Shown: positions 1-6,321 of the stretch, one piece after another
Layout: the number at the start of each line of letters is the position of its first letter
Numbering within the stretch: the stretch's first letter is position 1
Source: CAIQIA01 sp049317465
GTDB taxonomy: Bacteria; Cyanobacteriota; Cyanobacteriia; PCC-6307; Cyanobiaceae
Length of the DNA: 44,628 bases
Reading direction: 5' to 3'
Assembly (NCBI GenBank): GCA_049317465.1
Contig: JBMOIF010000013.1
Span: 1-44,628 of the forward strand
Made by a program: the position numbers and the translations under genes
Notes under the pieces: generated by a model
Databases searched by the model: none
The model's input: only the letters and a program-made list of their open reading frames with translations
What the model was told of the DNA's origin: nothing

Positions 1-458
1 TGGTGGTCGACCTTGACGTGCACCAGGGGGACGGCACGGCGGCTCTGTTCGTCAGTGAGCCTCGGGTGTTCACCTTCTCGGTGCACGGCGCCAGCAACTT
101 CCCCCTGCGCAAGCAGACGAGCGACCACGACCTGCCCCTGGCGGACGGCATCGAGGATGACGATTACCTCAGGGCAGTGGCGGCCGTGCTGCCCGACCTG
201 CTGGACGCGGTGGCTCCCGATCTGGTGGTCTACAACGCCGGGGTCGATCCCCACCGCGATGATCGCCTCGGGCGCCTCGCCCTCAGCGACGAGGGTCTGC
301 TGCGCAGGGATGACCTGGTGCTGGAGGCCTGCCTGAGGCGGGGGATACCGGTGGCAACGGTGATCGGTGGGGGCTACGACGCCCTCGACGCCCTGGTCAA
401 CCGGCACGGGTTGGTGTTTGAGGCGGCGGCGCTGGCGGCCCGACGGCACCGCCTCTGA
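1..458 (+). CDS. Histone deacetylase / acetoin-utilisation family hydrolase, 3' part
   Basis: Partial: the reading frame is open at the left edge, so the N-terminal half is missing and the true start is outside the window. About 151 residues remain. The HDAC/AcuC zinc-hydrolase fold is recognisable from DLDVHQGDGT (metal-binding Asp and His), NAGVDPHRDD (third metal-binding Asp) and GGGY (the glycine-rich loop with the catalytic-type Tyr near the C terminus). Bacterial members deacetylate small amines or polyamines, or act on acetylated lysine; the substrate cannot be told here. The last 62 bases overlap the convergent glyoxalase-fold gene. Confident on family, not on substrate. Confidence 0.9.
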   Translation, partial: VVDLDVHQGDGTAALFVSEPRVFTFSVHGASNFPLRKQTSDHDLPLADGIEDDDYLRAVAAVLPDLLDAVAPDLVVYNAGVDPHRDDRLGRLALSDEGLLRRDDLVLEACLRRGIPVATVIGGGYDALDALVNRHGLVFEAAALAARRHRL

Positions 459-843
459 CGGCCGGCAAGCAAAGCAGCAGCAGCCGGTTCCCCTCGGGAT
501 CCAGCAGCCAGACCTCCAGGCCGAACGGTTCGAGACGCGGTTCCTCAAGACGACGGGCACCGAGGATCTCGGCCCGGGCGATCCAGTCGCCCAGAGCAGC
601 AGAGGCATCCGCTGCGGCAACACGCTGGAGACAGAGGGCCAGGCGCCCGGGCGCCCGGGGCTGGGGCCTGGCGCTGGACGGGGCATAGATCTCGAGCCAG
701 CCGCCGGCAGGCCAGGGCAGCCGCCAATGGCGCGCATGCATCCCCGGCACAGGACTGCAGCCCAGCAGGGCGGCGTAGAACTCGGCCTGGGCCTGGGGAT
801 CATCGGCGGCCAGCACCAGGGCCGTCTGGAGGGCGTCGTCCAT
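397..843 (-). CDS. VOC (glyoxalase/bleomycin-resistance fold) family protein
   Basis: A 148-residue single-domain protein of the vicinal-oxygen-chelate fold. Support comes from the N-terminal beta-alpha pattern (TALVLAADDPQAQAEFYAALLG), the middle GGWLEIYAP strand and the C-terminal FGLEVWLLDPEGNRLLLL strand, which is the usual ending of such domains with an acidic residue followed by the DPEGN turn. Members include glyoxalases, dioxygenases and antibiotic-binding proteins; the metal-ligand pattern is not clear enough to assign a reaction. The last 20 or so residues (Pro/Ala-rich) lie antisense to the end of the HDAC-like gene, so the tail may be a recent extension. It stands alone, downstream of the Hsp20 terminator. 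Confidence 0.8.
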   Translation of the reverse strand: MDDALQTALVLAADDPQAQAEFYAALLGCSPVPGMHARHWRLPWPAGGWLEIYAPSSARPQPRAPGRLALCLQRVAAADASAALGDWIARAEILGARRLEEPRLEPFGLEVWLLDPEGNRLLLLCLPAVRGGAVGPPAPPPQTPTRAG

Positions 844-865
844 GGGGAGCGGGGTCTGCCATCAG

Positions 866-894
866 AAAAACACCCCCGGCCAGGGCCGGGGGTG
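866..894 (-). terminator. Rho-independent terminator after hsp20
   Basis: Read on the minus strand, a 10-bp GC stem (CACCCCCGGC paired with GCCGGGGGTG, loop of four bases) is followed at once by TTTTT. It lies about 45 bases past the stop of the Hsp20 gene and separates it from the glyoxalase-fold gene. Confidence 0.8.
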
Positions 895-938
895 CGAGCA
901 CCTCTCCTTCTCGATCGCCCGCCCTGGCGGGCGGAGCG

Positions 939-1340
939 TCAGCCCTCCACCTGCACGGTGACGCTGCTCACCTTCTGGGCCTTGGGGGCGGTGACGGTGA
1001 GCAGGCCGTCGCGGTAGCGGGCCTGCAGCTGGTCACGGTCAATGGCATGGGGGAAGCGGAAGCTGCGGCTCCAGGTGCCGTAACGGAATTCGCTCAGCAG
1101 CGGTCCCTGCCCGGCCGGGACCTGCTCATGGCCATTGCGGCGCTCGGCGCTGATGACCAGGGTGCGCTCGGTCGCCTTGACATCGATGGCCTCGCGGTCA
1201 ACGCCGGGCAGCTCAAGCACCACCTCATAGGTCTCGGCGTTCTCGCGCACCTCGGCGGCGGGGACACGCTCGGCGGTCTGCAGCTGCTGCTCCAGCCGGT
1301 CGAGGAGACCGAAGGGAGACGACGTACGGACGGTCAACAT
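939..1340 (-). CDS. Small heat-shock protein, Hsp20/alpha-crystallin family
   Basis: A 133-residue chaperone that binds unfolding proteins in an ATP-independent manner and often associates with thylakoid membranes in cyanobacteria. The alpha-crystallin domain spans roughly residues 40-130: YEVVLELPGVDREAIDV, TLVISAERR, FRYGTWSRSFRFP and RDGLLTVTAPKA are the standard beta-strand signatures. The start chosen is the ATG giving MLTVRTSSPFGLLDRLEQQL, which matches the usual short N-terminal arm; the frame is open for 61 more codons upstream, but that part is low-complexity and unlike the family. No strong Shine-Dalgarno is visible. A GC-rich inverted repeat lies about 100-126 bases upstream. A good terminator follows. 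Confidence 0.93.
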   Translation of the reverse strand: MLTVRTSSPFGLLDRLEQQLQTAERVPAAEVRENAETYEVVLELPGVDREAIDVKATERTLVISAERRNGHEQVPAGQGPLLSEFRYGTWSRSFRFPHAIDRDQLQARYRDGLLTVTAPKAQKVSSVTVQVEG

Positions 1341-1439
1341 GGTTCGGATGGCGATGGGTGGGTCGGGGTCGCCCCCGATGCCGCCACTGTTGCGACCGCT
1401 GCCAGCGCCGCCGATGGGGTCGACCGCACCTGCGGGCCA

Positions 1440-1466
1440 GGGGAACCGAACCGGGGCCGGTTCCCC
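1440..1466. repeat. GC-rich inverted repeat between hsp20 and the high-light gene
   Basis: GGGGAACCG (1440-1448) and CGGTTCCCC (1458-1466) are perfect 9-bp arms around a 9-base loop, and a second palindrome (AACCGGGGCCGGTT) is nested inside. It sits in the 230-bp divergent promoter region, about 100 bases before the Hsp20 start. It could be an operator or part of a 5' leader; nothing shows which. No CIRCE-type sequence was seen. Confidence 0.55.
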
Positions 1467-1528
1467 GCACCACGGGCCGGCCGTTGGTCGAGGGTGGCTT
1501 TCCGTACCGCAACACCTGTCCACAATCC

Positions 1529-1546
1529 TTTACAAGCTGTTACGAT
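1529..1546 (+). promoter_or_regulatory. HLR1-like (RpaB) box upstream of hli
   Basis: TTTACAAG-CT-GTTACGAT fits the published high-light regulatory 1 pattern, two TTTACAWW-type octamers separated by two bases, at 14 of 16 specified positions. The second octamer contains TACGAT, which also resembles a -10 box. RpaB binds HLR1 and represses high-light genes in low light; a site on the core promoter is the arrangement expected for repression. It ends 24 bases before the ATG. The sequence match is seen; binding is inferred. Confidence 0.6.
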
Positions 1547-1570
1547 CAGCCCAGCCACCCACCTCCATCC

Positions 1571-1717
1571 ATGGCCGAGTCTTCCAACCCCCGCTTCGGT
1601 TTTGTTGCTTTCGCCGAGACCTGGAATGGCCGTCTGGCCATGCTGGGCTTCGTCATCGGCCTGGCCACCGAACTCCTCACCGGTCAAGGCATCCTTTCCC
1701 AGGTCGGCCTCGGCTGA
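1571..1717 (+). CDS. High-light-inducible protein (one-helix CAB-like, Hli/SCP)
   Basis: A 48-residue one-helix protein of the chlorophyll a/b-binding superfamily, which binds chlorophyll and carotenoid and protects photosystem II and chlorophyll synthesis under strong light. The signature AETWNGRLAMLGFVIGLATE holds the ExxNGRxAMxGF motif (Glu, Asn and Arg needed for pigment binding and helix pairing), followed by LLTGQG. The transmembrane helix is at roughly residues 18-38. The ATG at 1571 is chosen because the upstream in-frame codons resemble no Hli protein and the promoter elements fall in that stretch. An HLR1-like box precedes it and a hairpin plus T-run follows 23 bases after the stop. 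Confidence 0.95.
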   Translation: MAESSNPRFGFVAFAETWNGRLAMLGFVIGLATELLTGQGILSQVGLG

Positions 1718-1737
1718 TCTGAACCAAGGCTGAACGA

Positions 1738-1917
1738 TCACCCCTCCGGTCCCCCGGAGGGGTTTTCGCTGTCTGGACCCCGACGACGGGCCTCCCGGCG
1801 GCATCGCTCGGAGCAGTAACGAACCTCCTCCCAGACCGTCTTCCACTTGCGACGCCACTGGAACGGTCGGCCGCAGCAGACGCAGATCTTGGTGGGACGG
1901 TCGGCGTGGTGGGGCAT
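1738..1917 (-). CDS. DUF2256 small zinc-ribbon-like protein
   Basis: A 59-residue protein matching the DUF2256 family: the core KICVCCGRPFQWRRKW is followed by WEEVRYCSERCR, giving two CxxC-type pairs (CVCC and CSERC) that suggest one structural zinc. Family members are small stand-alone proteins, often next to DASH cryptochrome/photolyase genes; no photolyase is in this window, and the biochemical role is not known. The start at MPHHADRPTKIC is chosen because typical members begin shortly before the first cysteine pair; an ATG nine codons upstream is possible. The C-terminal SGGPEG is encoded by the hairpin that terminates the convergent hli gene. Confidence 0.85.
   Translation of the reverse strand: MPHHADRPTKICVCCGRPFQWRRKWKTVWEEVRYCSERCRREARRRGPDSENPSGGPEG
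1741..1766 (+). terminator. Terminator of hli, inside the 3' end of the DUF2256 gene
   Basis: CCCCTCCGG (1741-1749) pairs with CCGGAGGGG (1754-1762) and is followed by TTTT. It ends transcription from hli while also coding, on the other strand, for the last residues of the DUF2256 protein. Confidence 0.75.
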
Positions 1918-2023
1918 CCCGGCACGATTGAGCTGGACACACACCGGACAACCAGGGAGCTGGTCAGCGGCTGTGACGCCCCAGAAAGGCTTCTTAACCT
2001 AAGCGGACGTTCACGCCCCATCG

Positions 2024-2860
2024 ATGCGCCGGGTCCGTCCCATCCCATCGGCAGCCCTGCTGCTGACCAGCCTGCTGGCCATGGGCCTCCCCGCAGCAGC
2101 CGAGCAGACCACGGCCGATACGGCGCCTGTCTCCCCCTACAGCTTCACCGTCGAGCCCTACGGCTACCTGCCCTGGGCCCAAGTCGACACGAGCATCCGT
2201 GGTTTCGACAGCACCACCGTGGTGGGTCCCGGTCAGCTGCTCAACCTGCTCGAAGCCGGTGTGGCAGCGCGGGCCAGTGCCGAAGTCGACCGCACCGGCA
2301 TCCTGGTCGACATGGCGTACTACCGCCTCGGCAGTCAGCTCTCGCAGACGGGCCGCCGGGGCCTGCTCACCGGCGCCGCCGAGCTCACATCGATCAACGG
2401 CACCTACGACTTCGCACTGCGCCATCGCTTCGGCGCCCGTGAGTCGGCCACCGGCCAGCCCGGTGCCTGGACCGTCATCCCCTACGCCGGTGCCCGCATC
2501 CTGCAGGCCCAGCTTGACCTGGTCGCCCAGCTGCGGGGTCCGCGGGGGTTCGGCTTCGAGAAGGTGGGCAGCCTTGAGCGCACCTGGACCCAGCCCCTGG
2601 TCGGCACCCAGGCCTCGGTGTTCCTCACCCGCGACCTGCGGCTCTTCGCCCGGGGAGACATCGGCGGATTCGGCCTCGCCGGCGGCCGGGACCTGAGCGG
2701 CAACGCCCAGGTGGGCCTGGGGTACGCCCTCGGCGGCAACACCGCCGTCAATCTGTCCTGGCGTTACTTCGGCATCGACTGGACCAACGGCAACAGCCGC
2801 TCCACCGGATTCAGCAGTCAGCAGAGCGGCATCGAGGCAGGCTTCAAGGTCTTCTTCTGA
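2024..2860 (+). CDS. Outer-membrane beta-barrel protein with signal peptide
   Basis: A 278-residue exported protein of no named family that I can assign. Residues 1-26 form a signal peptide (MRRVRPIPSAALLLTSLLAM, cleavage likely after LPAAA). The mature part alternates polar and hydrophobic residues in many short amphipathic strands (VEPYGYLPWAQVDT, GILVDMAYYRLGSQ, AQVGLGYALG, AVNLSWRYFGIDW) and ends in KVFF, the terminal aromatic residue recognised by the barrel-assembly machinery. This supports an 8-12-stranded outer-membrane barrel. It is transcribed alone, and its stop lies two bases from the end of the convergent AraC gene. Export and barrel form are well supported; ligand unknown. Confidence 0.85.
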   Translation: MRRVRPIPSAALLLTSLLAMGLPAAAEQTTADTAPVSPYSFTVEPYGYLPWAQVDTSIRGFDSTTVVGPGQLLNLLEAGVAARASAEVDRTGILVDMAYYRLGSQLSQTGRRGLLTGAAELTSINGTYDFALRHRFGARESATGQPGAWTVIPYAGARILQAQLDLVAQLRGPRGFGFEKVGSLERTWTQPLVGTQASVFLTRDLRLFARGDIGGFGLAGGRDLSGNAQVGLGYALGGNTAVNLSWRYFGIDWTNGNSRSTGFSSQQSGIEAGFKVFF

Positions 2861-2862
2861 CT

Positions 2863-3735
2863 TCAGCCATCCCCCAGCGCCTGGCGCAGCACCGCCGAGG
2901 GTCGACGACCATGCAGCTGCAGAAAATCGCGGCTGAACTGTGAGAGCTGCTGGTATCCGACGGCCAGCGCCACGCTCGACACCGTGGTGCCAGGGCGCGG
3001 ATCCAGCAGCAGGCCCAGGGCGGTGGTGAGCCGCTCCTGGCGGATCCAGGCCATCGGGCTGACGCCGCAACGGTCGCGGAACAGGTTGCGCAGGCTGCGG
3101 GACGAATAGCCGCTCACACGCTCCAGGTCGTCCACGGTTATCACAGCCTCGAGATGAGCACGGATCCAGGCCTGCAGCTCTTCAAGGATGCGGCTGCGGC
3201 TGGCCTGCAGCGATTCGCCGCCTTCCGGCTGGAGGGGGCGGTGCAGCGCCTCACCCCAGAACAGCAGCCCGAGCAGCCGCAGCAGCAGCACCTCGAAACC
3301 CACGGCCTGCAGCAGACCTTCCGGGGCCCCCCGCTGGCCCTCAAGCAGATGCAGCAACTGCGGCAGCAAGGCTCCACCGGCCGGCGAGACGCTGCGCACC
3401 CCGGCCAGCCAGCGCTGCACCCGGCCCCGGGGGATCTGCTGGCCTGACAACCACAGCAGCTGGGCGGTCAGGTCGGCGGCCGAGAGCCGCAGGCGCCAGC
3501 CATGGAACGCCGAGGTCTGCAGGCTGCCCAACCCCGCCGGCAGATACAGCAGCTCGGTGGGTGGCCGCAGAATCTGCTCCAGGTTTCCCTGGCGCACACA
3601 GAGGGTTCCGGCGAGGGGCAGCAGCACCTGCGGCGCCGGCGATGGTCCGCTGGCCGCCGGATGATGGCCGCGACACAGCTGCATCCTTCCGAGCTCCAGG
3701 AACAGGACCCCGTCGCGCTCGCGGTCAGACAACAC
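2863..3735 (-). CDS. AraC-family transcriptional regulator (sulfatase operon)
   Basis: About 290 residues. The C-terminal 100 residues hold two helix-turn-helix motifs of the AraC type: ITVDDLERVSGYSSRSLRNLF followed by GVSPMAWIRQERL, then SSVALAVGYQQLSQFSRDF with the family's closing GRRPS. The N-terminal part resembles the weakly conserved ligand-binding half of AraC activators. The start is uncertain: GTG at 3735 or TTG at 3732 overlap the stop of the formylglycine-generating-enzyme gene, which fits translational coupling, while the first ATG is at 3684. It is paralogous to the regulator at 6322-7362. It probably controls this operon, but the inducer is unknown. Confidence 0.88.
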   Translation of the reverse strand: MLSDRERDGVLFLELGRMQLCRGHHPAASGPSPAPQVLLPLAGTLCVRQGNLEQILRPPTELLYLPAGLGSLQTSAFHGWRLRLSAADLTAQLLWLSGQQIPRGRVQRWLAGVRSVSPAGGALLPQLLHLLEGQRGAPEGLLQAVGFEVLLLRLLGLLFWGEALHRPLQPEGGESLQASRSRILEELQAWIRAHLEAVITVDDLERVSGYSSRSLRNLFRDRCGVSPMAWIRQERLTTALGLLLDPRPGTTVSSVALAVGYQQLSQFSRDFLQLHGRRPSAVLRQALGDG

Positions 3736-4657
3736 AGCGGAACCCCAGATGACAGGTGGAGGTGTCGATCCCCTGGGCCATGCGCGCCGCCGGCCGGTAA
3801 CGGCGGCAGTAACTGGGAGCGCAGAGAAACGACCCCCCCTTGACCACCCGCCGCGGCAGGCGGCCGTGCTGCGATGCGGGATCGATGCTGGCCAGCCGTG
3901 CCTGCTCGGAGACCCCACAGCACCCTTCGGCATGGCCCTCGCGAAACCAGCTGGCGGTCCACTCCCAGACGTTGCCGATCATGTCAACGAGGCCGTAGCC
4001 GTTCGGGGCGTAGCTGCCCACCGGCGAGGTGCCGGCGTGGCCGTCGGCACGGCTGTTGGCATGGGGGAAGGATCCCTGCCAGACGTTGGCCATGTGGCGA
4101 CCGCCGGGTTCCAGCTCGTCTCCCCAGGCATAGGACCGGGCTTCGAGCCCACCGCGCGCCGCCCGTTCCCATTCGGCCTCGGTCGGCAACCGTTTGCCCA
4201 GCCAGGCGGCATAGGCCTCGGCATCGCCACAGGTCACATGCACCACCGGATGGCGGGGGCGGGTGCGGATCGAACTGCCCGGACCCTCGGGATGGCGCCA
4301 GTTGGCCCCCGGCACGTAATGCCACCACCGGTAGGGATCCTCGAGCGAAACCGGGTGATCGGGAGCGATGAAGACGATGGAGGCCGGTTGCAGCCGTTCG
4401 GGCGGCGCCCCCGGATAGTCGGCCGGATCGGCCGGGCACTCGGCCTGGGTGCGATGGCCGATGGCGGCCACGAACTTCTGGAACTGGGCATTGGTGACCG
4501 GTGCCCGGTCGATCCAGAAGCCCTCGACGGTGCAGGGGTGGGCCGGGGCCTCCTCCGGGTAGTGATCATCCGATCCCATGACGAAGGTGCCGCCGGGGAT
4601 CCAGACCATCCCCGGGGCCGGGGGCCGGCCCGGGGTGGGACGGCCCTCAGCCGCCAC
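3725..4657 (-). CDS. Formylglycine-generating enzyme (sulfatase-modifying factor)
   Basis: A 310-residue FGE/SUMF1-type protein that oxidises the active-site cysteine of sulfatases to formylglycine using O2. The fold markers run in order: MVWIPGGTFVMGSDDHYPEE near the N terminus, APVTNAQFQKFV, KRLPTEAEWERAARGG, GYGLVDMIGNVWEWT, and VVKGGSFLCAPSYCRRYRPA with LGFRC at the end. The pair Cys279 and Cys284 in CAPSYC matches the catalytic cysteines of true FGEs, which separates it from EgtB- and PvdO-type relatives. No signal peptide is visible, so it should act in the cytoplasm. It overlaps the sulfatase gene upstream by 11 bases, so the two are an enzyme and its substrate in one operon. Confidence 0.93.
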   Translation of the reverse strand: MAAEGRPTPGRPPAPGMVWIPGGTFVMGSDDHYPEEAPAHPCTVEGFWIDRAPVTNAQFQKFVAAIGHRTQAECPADPADYPGAPPERLQPASIVFIAPDHPVSLEDPYRWWHYVPGANWRHPEGPGSSIRTRPRHPVVHVTCGDAEAYAAWLGKRLPTEAEWERAARGGLEARSYAWGDELEPGGRHMANVWQGSFPHANSRADGHAGTSPVGSYAPNGYGLVDMIGNVWEWTASWFREGHAEGCCGVSEQARLASIDPASQHGRLPRRVVKGGSFLCAPSYCRRYRPAARMAQGIDTSTCHLGFRCVV

Positions 4658-6149
4658 TGAGGGTGGCCTCCATCTTCTCGAGCACCTGCTGCACCGAGAA
4701 GCTGGCGGCCTTCTGACGCGGCGGATAGTCGCGGAAGGTCTCCAGGAAGCGCGCGACGAACGTCTGGGCAGGCACCAGCAGAAAGACGTGATCGAACATC
4801 CAGTCCCAGTAGGTGTTGGAGGTGATGTCGGCGCGTTCGTAGGGATCGGTGACCAGGTTGAAGATCTTGGGCACCCGCAGCTGGATGAACGGTTCGGCCC
4901 AGATCTGGCAGGTGCCGCTCACCCGCTGCTCCATGAAGACGAACTTCCAGTTGTCGTAGCGAAGACCGGTCAGGTCACCATCGTCAGAGAAGTAGAAGAA
5001 CTCCTGACGGGGGCTGCGGTCGGTCTTGCCCGTCCAGTAGTCGAGCATGTCGTAGCCGTCGAGGTGCACCCGGAAGGTCTTGCCGCCGACGCTGTGGCCA
5101 TGCAGCAGCTTGTCCTTGACGTCGGGCTCGCCGGCGGCCGACAGCAGGGTGGGCAGCCAGTCGAGGTGGCTCACGATGCCGGTGAAGACGCTGCCGGGAG
5201 CGATGCGCCCGGGCCAGCGCACGAGGGCGGGCACCCGGTACGCCCCCTCCCAGTTGCTGTTCTTCTCGTTGCGGAAGGGCGTCATGCCGGCATCGGGCCA
5301 GCTGTTCATGTGCGGGCCATTGTCGGTGCTGTACATCACGAGTGTGTCGTCGGCGATGCCCAGCTCATCGAGCAGGTTGAGCATCTCTCCGATGCACTCG
5401 TCGTGATAGATCATCACGTCGTGGTATTCCGACTGCCAGCGGCCGCTGCGACCCACATCCTGGGGCCTGGCGTAGGTGCGGAAGTGCATGTGGGTGGTGT
5501 TGAACCACACGAAGAAGGGCTCCCCCGAGGCGACGGCATCACGGATGAAGCGCTTGGCCTCGACCATGAACTCGTCGTCGGCGGTTTCCATGCGCTTGCG
5601 GGTGAGCGGCCCGGTGTTCTCGATGCGCTGGCTGCCGTCGGGGTTGGCCCAGCAGTGCAGCACACCCCGGGGGCCGAAACGCTCGCGGAAGTTGGGGAAG
5701 TCTTCCGCCGGGGGGTAGTCGCGCAGCTCAGGCTCCTCCTCGGCGTTGAGGTGGTAAAGGTTGCCGAAGAACTCGTCGAAGCCGTGCTTCGTCGGCAGAT
5801 GCTCGTCGCGGTCGCCGAAATGGTTCTTGCCGAACTGGCCGGTGCGGTAGCCGTGGGGCTTGAGCAGCTCGGCGATGGTCGGATCCTCGGCCCGGTAACC
5901 CTGTTCGGCTCCTGGCAGGCCCACCTTGCTGAGGCCGGTGCGGTACACGCTCTGCCCACTGATAAAGGCGGCGCGGCCGGCGGTGCAGCTCTGCTCGGCG
6001 TAGTAGTGGATGAAGCGCCCACCCTCACGGGCGACCCTGTCGATGTTCGGGGTCTGATACCCCATCAGCCCGTCGCTGTAACAGCTGAGATTGCTCTGGC
6101 CGATGTCATCACCCCAGAGGATGAGGATGTTGGGCTTGCCGTTGGGCAT
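4647..6149 (-). CDS. Arylsulfatase-type sulfatase (Cys-type, CTAGR)
   Basis: A 500-residue type I sulfatase of the alkaline-phosphatase superfamily, hydrolysing sulfate esters. NILILWGDDIGQSN supplies the paired metal-binding aspartates (14 and 15), and SCTAGRAAFISGQ carries Cys55 in the CxAxR form of the CxPxR sulfatase signature, the residue that FGE converts to formylglycine. STDNGPHMNSWPDAG provides the second Asp/Asn metal pair. No signal peptide or membrane anchor is seen, so it would act on internal substrates unless exported in another way. The stop overlaps the FGE start. Divergent AraC2 lies 172 bases upstream. Substrate (aryl, choline or sugar sulfate) not deducible. Confidence 0.92.
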   Translation of the reverse strand: MPNGKPNILILWGDDIGQSNLSCYSDGLMGYQTPNIDRVAREGGRFIHYYAEQSCTAGRAAFISGQSVYRTGLSKVGLPGAEQGYRAEDPTIAELLKPHGYRTGQFGKNHFGDRDEHLPTKHGFDEFFGNLYHLNAEEEPELRDYPPAEDFPNFRERFGPRGVLHCWANPDGSQRIENTGPLTRKRMETADDEFMVEAKRFIRDAVASGEPFFVWFNTTHMHFRTYARPQDVGRSGRWQSEYHDVMIYHDECIGEMLNLLDELGIADDTLVMYSTDNGPHMNSWPDAGMTPFRNEKNSNWEGAYRVPALVRWPGRIAPGSVFTGIVSHLDWLPTLLSAAGEPDVKDKLLHGHSVGGKTFRVHLDGYDMLDYWTGKTDRSPRQEFFYFSDDGDLTGLRYDNWKFVFMEQRVSGTCQIWAEPFIQLRVPKIFNLVTDPYERADITSNTYWDWMFDHVFLLVPAQTFVARFLETFRDYPPRQKAASFSVQQVLEKMEATLSGG

Positions 6150-6176
6150 GGAACTGCACGAGCCTGCGCAGACCCA

Positions 6177-6188
6177 CCCTGTGCAGGG
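6177..6188. repeat. Short palindrome in the sulfatase/AraC2 divergent region
   Basis: CCCTG-TG-CAGGG, 5-bp arms round two bases, about 30 bases upstream of the sulfatase start. Its place between a regulator and the operon it may control makes it a weak operator candidate only. Confidence 0.3.
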
Positions 6189-6260
6189 CTGCCATCGCTG
6201 TCAAGCAAAGGGGCGTCCCCGGCCAAGACCTGCGGGTTCGGCACACCGCCGGCCCTGACC

Positions 6261-6289
6261 TTGACCGCGGCGAGGGGGGTTTTCAGAAT
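6261..6289 (+). promoter_or_regulatory. Candidate sigma-70 promoter for AraC2
   Basis: TTGACC (6261-6266, five of six to the -35 consensus), a 17-base spacer, then CAGAAT (6284-6289, four of six to the -10 consensus). The predicted start of transcription is about 6296, some 25 bases before the ATG at 6322. Confidence 0.5.
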
Positions 6290-6321
6290 CAGAACAGCCC
6301 CCATGCCAGAAGCAGCCGCGG

